A DNA stretch of 64,000 nt from Ruminococcus sp. YE71 (lineage in GTDB: Bacteria; Bacillota; Clostridia; Oscillospirales; Ruminococcaceae), in assembly GCF_900119155.1 (NCBI RefSeq), contig NZ_FPIR01000008.1:62001-126000 (forward strand), read 5' to 3'. Position numbers and translations under genes: made by a program. Numbering within the stretch: the first letter of the stretch is position 1; each line of letters opens with the position of its first letter. A model generated the notes under the pieces. It ran no database searches. It worked only from the letters and a program-made list of their open reading frames with translations, and was not told the origin of the DNA. Shown here one piece after another: positions 1 through 8,291 of the stretch.

Positions 1-44
1 CCGAAAATTCTATAGAATAGTGACCCGACAACAGGTCTGTATAT

Positions 45-73
45 ATTATACCATTTTTCTCTCGCGTAGTCAA
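45..73 (-). promoter_or_regulatory. Sigma-A promoter reading out of the window
   Basis: On the minus strand a TTGACT -35 box (68-73) lies 17 bases from a perfect TATAAT -10 box (45-50). It would transcribe a gene to the left of the window, so the 1-317 stretch is a divergent promoter region with no coding sequence of its own. Confidence 0.6.
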
Positions 74-230
74 CATTTTTTCACAATTTCATCAATAAAT
101 AAATATGAATTTTTGTGTATAAACTTAAAATATTGAATAATTTTGAATAATCAAATATGTATTTGTTACTGAAATTTTCTCAACGTTAACGTCAATATGC
201 ACAAAAGTAATTGTTGGATGCCGTTAGTGA

Positions 231-260
231 TTGACAAATACTTGCTAAAAATGTTATAAT
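231..260 (+). promoter_or_regulatory. Sigma-A promoter for the PAS-GGDEF-EAL gene
   Basis: A perfect TTGACA (231-236) and perfect TATAAT (255-260) are separated by 18 bases, about 58 bases before the start codon. The ribosome-binding site GGAGG sits at 306-310. The rest of 74-230 is AT-rich and shows nothing else I can name. Confidence 0.75.
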
Positions 261-317
261 AGAGTATGTATAGATTTTTACTTAGAGACAGCATTTTTAC
301 TCGTCGGAGGAATAAAT

Positions 318-3300
318 ATGTTAGAAAACGATATTATATTCAAAAAAATAGCTGAGGCATTGCTTGTTGATTATACGAGCGTTTACTATGTCAATGCTGT
401 CACTAATGAATATCAGTGGTATTCTGCCGATCCCGAGTTCCACTCGCTGCATCTCGAACAGCATGGCAGTGACTTTTTCAAGGATCTCATCACCGATTCC
501 GAAAAGGTCATCTACGAGGACGACAAGCACATCTTTCAGCATGATATACAGAAAGACAAACTTCTCGAAAAGATCGGCAAGGGCGATATGCATAACATCA
601 TCTATCGTCTGATGATCGACGGAAAGCCCGTTTACCATACGCTCCGCCTTATCCGCGGGATGTCCGATGAAAGCGACTACTTCATATTCGGCGTCATCAA
701 CATCGACACCGAATACCGCGAAAAGCTCGAAGCAGAGCGCTTGCAGAACGAGCGCGAGATCTTCGACCAGATAGCAGGAAGCCTTGCGGAACATTACGAT
801 ACGCTCTATTATGTTGACCTCGAAACGAACAGCTACTTTGAATACTCATCCACCGACACTTACAAGAAGCTGAATATCCCCGTCACGGGAGATGACTTTT
901 TTACAGAAAGCGAAAAAAATCTGCGCAGATGCGTATATCCCGACGACCTTGAGAAGGTGCTTGAGATATACAAGAAAGAAACCATATTGCAGAATTTGTC
1001 GGTCAACAGGCTGTTTACCGACTCATACCGCCTGCTCGTTGACGGGGAAGTCATGCACATACGCTGTTCACACATTCTCACCAACGATAAAAAGCATCTT
1101 ATCATATGTATCGAGAACATCAACTCCGAGATCTCGGCGATCGAGGAGCTGAACGAGAGCCGCAGAAAAAGCATAACTTACGGTCAGATAGCACAGAGCC
1201 TTGCCTCCCACTACGACGTTATCTACTACGTGGATATGAAGACAAGGAACTATCAGGAGTTCACGGCAAAATCCATCTACGGTTCGTTCGAGTTTCAGGA
1301 GGACGGCAAGGATTTCTTCTATGAGTCTCACAGATATGCGAGGTCGCTTGTACACCCCGACGACCTGAACAGCGTGCTGTCCGTCCTCAGCCGTGATTAT
1401 CTCATTTCCGCACTTGAAGACAAAAAGCAGTTCAGTCTGGACTACAGGCTGATAGTTGACGGTTCGACACAGTACACTCGCATGACCATCATGTGGTCGG
1501 GCGACAGTGCGCACTTTATCATCGGCGTTGAGAATATCGACGCTGAGGTTCGCAAGAAGATGGCACAGCAGGAAGCCCTCGACCACGCTTCACAGCTCGC
1601 TCTGCGCGACGAACTGACGGGAACGAAGAACAAGAACGCCTACAGAGAGCTTGAAAAGACCGTTCAGAACAGCATATCGAGCAAAAACGGCTGTGACCCC
1701 TTCGCGGTGGCAGTCTGCGACATCAACGGTCTGAAACATATAAACGACACCCTCGGACACAAAAAGGGTGACGAATACATCTGCTCGGCCTGCAAGATGA
1801 TATGCGATATTTTCTCTCACAGTCCTGTTTACAGGATAGGCGGAGACGAGTTCGTTGTATTCCTGCGTGGAAAAGATTATTCGCTCAGGGAAGACCTTAT
1901 GACCGATCTGAGCGCTCAGGTCGGGGAGAATATACGGAAGAAGCAGGGACCGATAGTTGCGGCAGGCATATCAGAGTTCGATCCCGATACGGACACGAAG
2001 ATATCCGATGTATTTGAACGCGCCGACGCAAAGATGTACGAGAACAAAGTACGGCTCAAGGAAAAACAGACCCTTTCCGAGTCGTATTCCGCCGACAGCA
2101 AGGAAATTTATATCCCCCAGCAGAGAAAACACCAGCTCGACGCGCTGTATCAGGCATTCTCGATAATCGCGGAGGGCACGTATATCTACTTCTGCGATAT
2201 GAAGTACGACTATTCCCGATGGTCAAAGTCCGCGGTGGACACCTTCGGTCTGCCCTCGAACTATATGTTCGGTGCGGGTGATATCTGGGAGAAACACATC
2301 CACCCCGAGGACAAGGAATCTTACAGGGCGAGCATAGCAGACCTCTTTTCGGGCAAGTCGAAGGGGCACGATATGCAGTACCGTGCGATGAAGGCAAACG
2401 GGAAGTATGTCGTGTGCACTTGCAGGGGAATAGTCCTCTACGACCACAACGGTGAACCCGACTACTTCGGCGGCATCATCAGAAACCACGGTATTCAGGG
2501 ATATACCGACACCCTCACAGGGCTCAGGAACCAGTACGGCTTCTTCGATGATATCCGCAGCAACCTTATCAGAAATATCGAGATGAAGCTGGTGCTTACG
2601 GGCATCGGAAAATTCTCCGAGATAAATGAGGTGTTCGGCTACCAGTTCGGAAACCTTGTATTGCAGAAGTTCGGCAGATACCTGTTCGACCATGTGAACA
2701 ACACGGGCAGCGTATACCGTCTCGACGGCACAAGATTTGCCGTAATAACGACTCTGTCGAAAGAGGAGATAGCCACACGCTATGAACAGCTCCGCGCACA
2801 TTACCGCGAGGGTATCGACATCAACGGCAAGCACGTCATGCTCGAACTGAATGCAGGAATGCTCAGCGTCGATAACTTCGCGGTGGACCATCAGACCGTC
2901 TACGCCTGCCTGAATTTCGCTTTCGGCGAGTCAAAAACGCGCAGACACGGTGACCTCGTTGAGTTCTACAACGACCTGAACGACGAGAACAAGCACAGGA
3001 TAGAAAAGCTCCACGCCATCAGAGCCTCGATAACTCAGGGGTATGAGGGGTTCTATCTGCTGTATCAGCCCGTTGTCGATGCAAAAACCGAAAAGGTCAT
3101 CGGTGCGGAAGCGCTCCTCAGATGGCGCAGCGATGAATACGGAACAGTCGCTCCCGACCATTTTATCCCTCTGCTCGAAAAAGACCCGCTCTTCCCCGAA
3201 CTTGGCGAGTGGATATTGCGCACGGCGCTCATGACCGCGAAAAAAATTCTGGAGAAGGACCCCGAATTCATAATGAACGTGAATCTGTCCTATACACAGC

Positions 3301-3767
3301 TCGAAAAGCACAATTTTGTCGATATGGTGCTTGATATACTTAAAGAAACGGATTTCCCGAACGAACATCTCTGCCTTGAGATAACCGAACGCTGCCGTCT
3401 GCTGAACATGGAACTGCTCAAAAATGCGGTGACGAACCTGCGGGGCAGGGGAGTGCTCATCGCGCTTGACGACTTCGGCACGGGCTTCTCATCCGTCGGC
3501 ATCGTGAAGAACCTGCCGTTCGATATAATCAAGATAGACCGCAGTTTTGTCAACAGGATAGAAGAGGACGAGAAGGAGCGCGAGCTTATCAAGTCCTTTG
3601 CAGGTGTGGCTTCGACCTTCGGGGCGAAGGTCTGCATCGAAGGCATCGAAACAGCAGGCATGAGAGATATCTTGCAGAATTACAGCGTACACAGTTTTCA
3701 GGGCTACTACTACGCAAAGCCCATCCCCGATGACCAGCTGTTCACAATGATCGAAGAGCACAAATAA
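318..3767 (+). CDS. PAS-GGDEF-PAS-GGDEF(degenerate)-EAL cyclic-di-GMP protein
   Basis: Bifunctional-looking cyclic-di-GMP signalling protein of 1149 residues, cytoplasmic, with no membrane segment. Three related PAS-like units occupy about residues 10-420; each begins with a Tyr-Tyr-Val-(Asp/Asn) stretch and ends near an Asn-Ile-(Asp/Asn) signature. A first GGDEF domain follows with an intact GGDEF motif near residue 508, then another PAS domain (about 640-735). A second GGDEF-like domain has its motif replaced by Asp-Gly-Thr-Arg-Phe (about 801). The C-terminal EAL domain (about 905-1145) keeps AEALLRW, NVNLS, EITE, DDFGTG, KIDRSF and EGIE, so phosphodiesterase activity is likely. The start follows a GGAGG site by seven bases. 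It is probably cotranscribed with the next gene. The sensed signal is unknown. Confidence 0.9.
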   Translation: MLENDIIFKKIAEALLVDYTSVYYVNAVTNEYQWYSADPEFHSLHLEQHGSDFFKDLITDSEKVIYEDDKHIFQHDIQKDKLLEKIGKGDMHNIIYRLMIDGKPVYHTLRLIRGMSDESDYFIFGVINIDTEYREKLEAERLQNEREIFDQIAGSLAEHYDTLYYVDLETNSYFEYSSTDTYKKLNIPVTGDDFFTESEKNLRRCVYPDDLEKVLEIYKKETILQNLSVNRLFTDSYRLLVDGEVMHIRCSHILTNDKKHLIICIENINSEISAIEELNESRRKSITYGQIAQSLASHYDVIYYVDMKTRNYQEFTAKSIYGSFEFQEDGKDFFYESHRYARSLVHPDDLNSVLSVLSRDYLISALEDKKQFSLDYRLIVDGSTQYTRMTIMWSGDSAHFIIGVENIDAEVRKKMAQQEALDHASQLALRDELTGTKNKNAYRELEKTVQNSISSKNGCDPFAVAVCDINGLKHINDTLGHKKGDEYICSACKMICDIFSHSPVYRIGGDEFVVFLRGKDYSLREDLMTDLSAQVGENIRKKQGPIVAAGISEFDPDTDTKISDVFERADAKMYENKVRLKEKQTLSESYSADSKEIYIPQQRKHQLDALYQAFSIIAEGTYIYFCDMKYDYSRWSKSAVDTFGLPSNYMFGAGDIWEKHIHPEDKESYRASIADLFSGKSKGHDMQYRAMKANGKYVVCTCRGIVLYDHNGEPDYFGGIIRNHGIQGYTDTLTGLRNQYGFFDDIRSNLIRNIEMKLVLTGIGKFSEINEVFGYQFGNLVLQKFGRYLFDHVNNTGSVYRLDGTRFAVITTLSKEEIATRYEQLRAHYREGIDINGKHVMLELNAGMLSVDNFAVDHQTVYACLNFAFGESKTRRHGDLVEFYNDLNDENKHRIEKLHAIRASITQGYEGFYLLYQPVVDAKTEKVIGAEALLRWRSDEYGTVAPDHFIPLLEKDPLFPELGEWILRTALMTAKKILEKDPEFIMNVNLSYTQLEKHNFVDMVLDILKETDFPNEHLCLEITERCRLLNMELLKNAVTNLRGRGVLIALDDFGTGFSSVGIVKNLPFDIIKIDRSFVNRIEEDEKERELIKSFAGVASTFGAKVCIEGIETAGMRDILQNYSVHSFQGYYYAKPIPDDQLFTMIEEHK

Positions 3768-3803
3768 CTCGTCAACGATCCACCCGAACGGAGGTACCGA
3801 CCT

Positions 3804-5876
3804 ATGAACGAAAATATCATAGCTGAATTTTTAGAAAAAGTTCTGACGCTTCACACGTTAAATGATCTGAAAGAAGCGGAAGAAAAGCTGTCAGCCGACG
3901 CCGAGAACACCCCTGAATCTATCAGGCTGAGAAATGCCGCGGTCTCGGTCGCCTATGAGCTTATCTCCGCGAGAGAAAAGCAGGCGGCAGAAGAGAAGTC
4001 GATGCTCATCGAGCTTTCCGAGACCGAGAAGAACGAGAGAGCCCTCGTGCAGCGGCTTCTCGATTACAATATGTTCACCTACCATTTCCAGCCCATCGTC
4101 CGCACGGACAACGGCGAGATATACTCATACGAAGCGCTCATGCGCGCCGAGGGGATGCCAGGAATAACGCCTTTCCACATCCTGAAATACGCCGAGCTGT
4201 CCCACAGACTTGGCGATGTCGAACAGTATACCTTCATGAACGTGACGAGGTATATCGACGAACATCCCGATCTGTTCGAGGGGCGAAAGGTGTTCATCAA
4301 TTCGATGCCGAACGTCAAGGTCGATCCCGAGAAGATCCCCCTCATATACAAACAGCTTGAAAAACACGCGGATCATATCGTGGTGGAAATGATCGAGAAC
4401 TCCGAGTTCGTTGACGACAAGCTCGAAAAGATCAAGGAACGGTTCCACGACATTGGTATACCGATAGCCATCGACGACTTCGGGACAGGCTACTCTAACA
4501 TTTCAAACCTGCTGAGATACAGACCTGACTATGTCAAGATCGACCGTTCGCTCATAAGCGGCATCCAGGACAACCCGAACAAGCGGCATCTTGTCCGTGA
4601 GATAATCGACTTCTGCCACGGAAACAGCATCATGGCGCTTGCAGAGGGCGTCGAAAACTCCGACGAACTCAGAACGCTGATACTCATGGGAATCGACCTT
4701 ATACAGGGATTCTATACGGCAAGACCTTCGTCCGAGGTGATGAGGTCGCTGCCTTACGAGATAAAGTCGGAGATAAAGGCGCATCAGCTGGAGAGAAAAG
4801 ACGGTCAGAGAATGAGGGTGTACCAGTCACCCAACGGCGAGATAATCTCACTCGGAAGGCTTCAGAGATCCGATTACAGCAAGATACTGATCGGCACCGA
4901 GTCGTCGGAAGGCACTGCGACCGTTATCGGCGAACCGCAGCTGTACACGGGCGTACATATCGAGGTCGCGGAGGGCTTCAAAGGCATTATCACTCTGGAA
5001 AATGCACACCTTTCAAATCAGGTCGAGCGTCCGAGCATAGACATCGGCGATAACTGCGATGTGACTCTGATGCTCATAGGGGACAACAAGCTGGCGAATT
5101 CGGGCATAAGAGTGCCACCCTCGTCCAAACTGACCTTTGAAGGAAAGGGAAGTCTGACCATTGACCTCGGCAGTTCGGACTATTACGGTATCGGAAACGA
5201 CCTCAAGAGTGCCCACGGCGACATCACATTCGACCAGGACGGAAGCATCATCATCAGTGCGGAGAGCCATTCGGGCGTGTGCATAGGTTCAGGCCTCGGC
5301 GGAAACATCAACATCCGCAGGGGACGCTATGTGATAAGGTCGATGGGTGCGATGAGCATCGGCATCGGTGCCTCGGAAGGCCCCGCAAACATCAGTATTC
5401 TCGGCTGTGATCTTGACGTTGTTGCGACAGGCGCGTACAGTATCGCGATGGGTTCGGTCAGCGGAAACGCGGAGATACACATGATATACTCCAGCATCAA
5501 ATGCCATACCGAAAGCCAGCTCTCGGTGGGGATAGGATCTCTGCACGGTGAGATGTCGAAGATCCATGCCGAAAGCGTGAACATCAATCTGGTCGGAAGT
5601 GCGGACGCGCTGACTGCGATGGGTTCTCTGATAAACGGTTCGGAAATAACCATCGCACGCTCGGGTGTTAAGATCAAGGGCGACGGTTCAAAAGCGATGG
5701 TATTCGGCAGTGCAAATGGCAACACAAAAGTGTTTCTCACGGATGTGGATTTCTCAGCCGAGATGTCCACGGAAATGCGCGTCTGCGCGGTAGCGGATGA
5801 AAGAGATGTCCGCGTTTCGGGCGGCAGATGCCGTGTACATTTTGGCAGCTGGGAGAGCGATAAGCTGATCATATAA
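3804..5876 (+). CDS. EAL-domain protein with C-terminal beta-solenoid-like repeats
   Basis: A 690-residue protein. Residues about 85-325 form an EAL cyclic-di-GMP phosphodiesterase domain with YEALMR (about 109), FINS, an E-x-x-E pair, DDFGTG (about 224), KIDRS and EGVE, so it looks catalytically competent. After a short linker, residues about 345-690 carry roughly eight degenerate repeats of 35-45 residues around a Gly-Ile-Gly-Ser / Ala-Met-Gly-Ser turn followed by a beta strand. This resembles the Gly-Ile-Gly repeats of right-handed beta-solenoids usually seen in secreted proteins, yet there is no signal peptide or membrane segment here. It starts 36 bases after the GGDEF/EAL gene with an ACGGAGG site, so the two are likely one operon. 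The role of the repeat tail is unknown. Confidence 0.85.
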   Translation: MNENIIAEFLEKVLTLHTLNDLKEAEEKLSADAENTPESIRLRNAAVSVAYELISAREKQAAEEKSMLIELSETEKNERALVQRLLDYNMFTYHFQPIVRTDNGEIYSYEALMRAEGMPGITPFHILKYAELSHRLGDVEQYTFMNVTRYIDEHPDLFEGRKVFINSMPNVKVDPEKIPLIYKQLEKHADHIVVEMIENSEFVDDKLEKIKERFHDIGIPIAIDDFGTGYSNISNLLRYRPDYVKIDRSLISGIQDNPNKRHLVREIIDFCHGNSIMALAEGVENSDELRTLILMGIDLIQGFYTARPSSEVMRSLPYEIKSEIKAHQLERKDGQRMRVYQSPNGEIISLGRLQRSDYSKILIGTESSEGTATVIGEPQLYTGVHIEVAEGFKGIITLENAHLSNQVERPSIDIGDNCDVTLMLIGDNKLANSGIRVPPSSKLTFEGKGSLTIDLGSSDYYGIGNDLKSAHGDITFDQDGSIIISAESHSGVCIGSGLGGNINIRRGRYVIRSMGAMSIGIGASEGPANISILGCDLDVVATGAYSIAMGSVSGNAEIHMIYSSIKCHTESQLSVGIGSLHGEMSKIHAESVNINLVGSADALTAMGSLINGSEITIARSGVKIKGDGSKAMVFGSANGNTKVFLTDVDFSAEMSTEMRVCAVADERDVRVSGGRCRVHFGSWESDKLII

Positions 5877-5890
5877 ATGTAAAAATATTC

Positions 5891-5932
5891 AAAAGCCACC
5901 TTTATTCGTAATGAATATAGGTGGCTTTTTTA
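5891..5932 (+). terminator. Rho-independent terminator of the cyclic-di-GMP operon
   Basis: AAAAGCCACC (5891-5900) pairs perfectly with GGTGGCTTTT (5920-5929), followed by a T run. It lies just after the EAL gene stop and immediately left of the inserted element. Confidence 0.85.
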
Positions 5933-5946
5933 CGGTGTTCTCGGAT

Positions 5947-6091
5947 AACAAAATAGTCGGTGCTGACTGCTAAACCAAACACCGACTACATACACAAAAC
6001 ACAAGGGGATTCCTCCGCCTGAGTTCCCCTTGATTATAACACGAAATTTTGATTATGTCAAGAGAGGAAATAAAGGGAGGTGATTATTTTG
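5947..6091 (+). repeat. Left copy of the duplicated element leader
   Basis: The non-coding leader matches 9323-9468 almost perfectly; from about 6000 to the start codon it is essentially identical. It has two stem-loops: TAGTCGGTG/CACCGACTA (5954-5962, 5980-5988) and AAGGGGA/TCCCCTT (6003-6009, 6025-6031). The second loop contains CCTCC, which is complementary to the GGGAGG ribosome-binding site at the leader end. It could be a translational control element, a replication origin, or both. Confidence 0.75.
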
Positions 6092-6331
6092 CTTAACCGT
6101 CCTCGGCTCGATTGTGACTTCTTCGAGCATAGAATGAAGATTCGGCGTTTCAAGTTTCGGCGTGTTCCTCGTCGAGATCGTCTCGGAACTTTCGTGCTTT
6201 ATCACTCCCGAGGCGTTATGATGGGCAGTTATGACAATATGCTTGTCTACAAACGTAAGCTCGGCGGTTACATACGTCCCTATACTGGTGCTCAGACTGT
6301 CAAGTCTATGTCTGACTGGGGAATAGCTTAA
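6089..6331 (+). CDS. Small basic element protein (module A)
   Basis: An 80-residue, very Arg/Lys-rich protein of unknown function. I place the start at the TTG six bases after GGGAGGTG; the in-frame GTG upstream is part of the ribosome-binding site. From about residue 7 it resembles the C-terminal half of the protein at 8465-8848. Shared features are a Cys-Asp-(Tyr/Phe)-Phe start, an Arg-Phe-Lys-Phe-(Arg/Lys)-(Arg/Lys)-Val core, a Gly-Thr beta strand and a Lys-Leu-Gly-Gly end. The gene sits between the leader and module B and is absent from the right-hand copy. Nucleic-acid binding is possible from its charge but is only a guess. Confidence 0.6.
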   Translation: MLNRPRLDCDFFEHRMKIRRFKFRRVPRRDRLGTFVLYHSRGVMMGSYDNMLVYKRKLGGYIRPYTGAQTVKSMSDWGIA

Positions 6332-6357
6332 ATCGGAAATAAAGGGAGGTGATTATT

Positions 6358-6558
6358 TTGCTTAATTGTCAATATTTTGTACCTGATTGCAATCACTGCA
6401 ATTTTTCTGATTGTAAATATCGCAACAAACAAACGGATGATATTACTGCTTGTTATTGTTATCCTAATTGCCCTGACTGTTGCAATGCTTGTAGTGATGA
6501 TGAGGGTGTTTCTTTCTATTGCTCTGTTAAAGATATTGATCTTGATTTTTTTAATTAA
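6358..6558 (+). CDS. Cys-rich small element protein (module B, left copy)
   Basis: About 66 residues with 13 cysteines. They include a Cys-x-x-Cys-x-x-Ser-Asp-Cys-x-Tyr motif that also occurs near the N-terminus of the protein at 8465-8848, which suggests a zinc-binding or disulfide-bonded knuckle. The start is the TTG six bases after GGGAGGTG. A second open frame here would encode a very hydrophobic peptide. Comparison with the copy at 9466-9684 favours the Cys-rich frame: most differences are C/T changes at its third codon positions and every cysteine in the shared part is kept. The function is unknown. Confidence 0.6.
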   Translation: MLNCQYFVPDCNHCNFSDCKYRNKQTDDITACYCYPNCPDCCNACSDDEGVSFYCSVKDIDLDFFN

Positions 6559-6733
6559 GATTGGATATTATTGACAATCCATTGCACTAAATAAAAGTTA
6601 AGACCGCCGAACTGGTAGATTATTACCATTGAAGAAAGTCTCCCTTGCTGCACCTCGGCAGCATGAAAAGGTCACATGAACCGACACGCAGCAGCAAGCA
6701 CTTTTTTTCCTTTTTGGGCTTAGTTGCCACACA

Positions 6734-6881
6734 TCGAGAAAACAAACTCCTGTCAAGGGGAGTGTCTGAAAATAGTTTGTGAAATTTTGCACTCGTACTC
6801 CGTCGCGCTTTGCTCGAAATACTCCTGCAAAAATTCACAAAGTATTTTTAGATGCCCCTTGATAGGAGTTTGTTTTTTCGA
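6734..6881. repeat. 148-base imperfect inverted repeat (long hairpin)
   Basis: The outer 27-base arms, 6734-6760 and 6855-6881, are inverted copies with two differences. The inner arms (about 6761-6791 and 6826-6854) also pair, with small bulges, leaving a 34-base loop. On single-stranded DNA this would fold into one long hairpin. In a rolling-circle element it could be a lagging-strand origin; a MITE insertion is the other simple reading. The rest of 6559-6733 shows no gene I can support. Confidence 0.8.
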
Positions 6882-6908
6882 TATAATGCCATAGCCCAAA
6901 AGGGAAAA

Positions 6909-7304
6909 TCATTCCTCGCTCTGGCTGTCGGTCTGAGTGCTGCCGAGCTTCTTTTCGATGGATTCAAGCCGTTCGGTGATAGGCTCTAACTTATTGTCCA
7001 TCCAATCTTCAATAATCTCTTTCATGCTTGGCTGATTAGAAGAACCGTTCCTCATTTCCTCTCTGTTTCTGATTGTTTCAAGCCCTTCGCCAATTTTATC
7101 GAAGTCTGGCTCTTCACGTCCTGCGAGATAGTCCAAAGAAATATCGCAGTAGTCGGCTATGCTCTTGGCTACCTCAAGGCTCATGTTCGTTTCCCCTCGC
7201 TCATAGCGAGAATATAAACTCGGATTCATTCCGAGCTCTTCGGCAAAGTCTTTCTGAGTTAAGCCCTTTGATACTCTGATATTATAAAGATTGTTCTTGT
7301 ACAT
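6909..7304 (-). CDS. XRE-family HTH transcriptional repressor
   Basis: A 131-residue Cro/CI-type regulator. Residues about 6-62 form the helix-turn-helix domain, with a LTQKDFAEELG helix followed by an SLYSRYERGE recognition segment. The C-terminal half is acidic and predicted helical, probably for oligomerisation. It is transcribed divergently from the rep gene. A 10-base sequence recurs over its start codon, within its own promoter spacer and within the rep promoter spacer, so it probably represses both promoters and sets copy number or dormancy. Its ribosome-binding site GGAGG lies nine bases before ATG. Confidence 0.88.
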   Translation of the reverse strand: MYKNNLYNIRVSKGLTQKDFAEELGMNPSLYSRYERGETNMSLEVAKSIADYCDISLDYLAGREEPDFDKIGEGLETIRNREEMRNGSSNQPSMKEIIEDWMDNKLEPITERLESIEKKLGSTQTDSQSEE

Positions 7305-7407
7305 ATTAGTATACCTCCGTTTAGAATACTATAACACATATTAGTTCATTTGTCTACCTATTTTCAATATTTTGTCCTTTTAGGTATTGACATTTGTACT
7401 TGTTAGT
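7301..7407. promoter_or_regulatory. Three putative XRE operator half-sites
   Basis: ACATATTAGT occurs at 7301-7310 and 7336-7345, and the close variant ACTTGTTAGT at 7398-7407. They overlap the repressor start codon, the repressor promoter spacer and the rep promoter spacer respectively. This arrangement suits autoregulation plus repression of rep. The operator function is inferred. Confidence 0.5.
7328..7356 (-). promoter_or_regulatory. Promoter of the XRE repressor gene
   Basis: On the minus strand TAGACA (7351-7356) and TATAGT (7328-7333) are separated by 17 bases. The central operator-like repeat lies inside the spacer. Confidence 0.6.
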
Positions 7408-7415
7408 GCTATAAT
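7387..7415 (+). promoter_or_regulatory. Promoter of the rep gene
   Basis: A perfect TTGACA (7387-7392), a 17-base spacer and a perfect TATAAT (7410-7415) precede the rep start by about 55 bases. So strong a promoter on a replication gene implies tight repression, probably by the divergent XRE protein. Confidence 0.8.
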
Positions 7416-7469
7416 TGCATATAGGTACATCGTTGTGCCAATAAGTAATTAAAGGAGGAATGTTCAGAT

Positions 7470-8291
7470 ATGAAACATAACACCAAAATCAAGACCTATC
7501 CCGACGGTCACGAAAAAGTAACTATCTGCTCGGTCAAGCTGTTCAACGATGAGAGCAGGGGAGCCGATGAAATGCCCTGTGAGACTGTCTGCAAGCCCAA
7601 GAACATGGATTCCTGCTCACGCTATGACAGCGTTATTCGTGCCAAAAGCAAAGTATTTGACATTGTTGCTATGAACGGATTCACACACTTTGTCACACTC
7701 ACTATTGACCCGAAATATCACAGAGATAATTCAAAGATAGTTCGAGGGATTCTGCGCTGTTTCTGTTCTAACCATGTTCAGCGTGACAACATGACTTATC
7801 TTTTGATACCTGAATATCACAAGGACGGTAAAGCGATTCATTTTCATGGTTTTCTGAAAGGCGATATTGAATACATTTACAGCGGAACGGTCATTATTCC
7901 TGAACGCTCTAAGCCTGTCAAGCTCGATACTGCGAGACGTTACGGAGTACCAGCAGATAAGCAACAGACCGTCTATAATATACCTGCATGGATATACGGT
8001 TATTCTACAGCGGTTCGTCTTGTCGGTGATACTCAGAACGTTGCTAAGTATGTCACGAAGTATGTTACTAAGGATTGCACTAAGATTTTCGGCAACTTCT
8101 ATTTTGCAGGCGGTCGGGAGCTTGTCCGAGACGTTCCGACGACCTTTGCCGACGTTGCTACTCCGCATCTTGTAAAGACTGAGAAACAGTCTTACTGCGA
8201 GCCTTTGAGATGCTCGTTCAAGTATCTTGACAGTTCTGACCCTGACAACTACGCCGAGTTAAAAACGCTTGGCTTGTTGTCGTGCGATTGA
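7470..8291 (+). CDS. Rolling-circle replication initiator (HUH endonuclease)
   Basis: A 273-residue Rep protein. It has the three motifs expected of HUH nickases of the ORF2/G2P or microvirus-VP4 kind: FVTLTIDP (motif 1, about residues 71-78), IHFHGFL with the metal-binding His-x-His (motif 2, about 129-135), and VAKYVTKYVTKD carrying the candidate nicking tyrosines (motif 3). It would nick one strand at a double-strand origin and stay covalently attached to the 5' end during rolling-circle replication. The ribosome-binding site AAAGGAGG and ATG are well placed. There is no helicase domain. Plasmid and filamentous-phage initiators are equally compatible with the motifs. Confidence 0.85.
   Translation: MKHNTKIKTYPDGHEKVTICSVKLFNDESRGADEMPCETVCKPKNMDSCSRYDSVIRAKSKVFDIVAMNGFTHFVTLTIDPKYHRDNSKIVRGILRCFCSNHVQRDNMTYLLIPEYHKDGKAIHFHGFLKGDIEYIYSGTVIIPERSKPVKLDTARRYGVPADKQQTVYNIPAWIYGYSTAVRLVGDTQNVAKYVTKYVTKDCTKIFGNFYFAGGRELVRDVPTTFADVATPHLVKTEKQSYCEPLRCSFKYLDSSDPDNYAELKTLGLLSCD

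Noticed and set aside
6377-6574. Hydrophobic two-helix peptide overlapping the Cys-rich gene
   Set aside because: Differences between the two copies are silent in the Cys-rich frame but not in this one, and the ribosome-binding site fits the Cys-rich start. It is kept only as a finding.
6734-6881. The long hairpin as an intrinsic terminator
   Set aside because: It is far longer than a terminator stem and its loop is 34 bases, although a T run lies in one arm.
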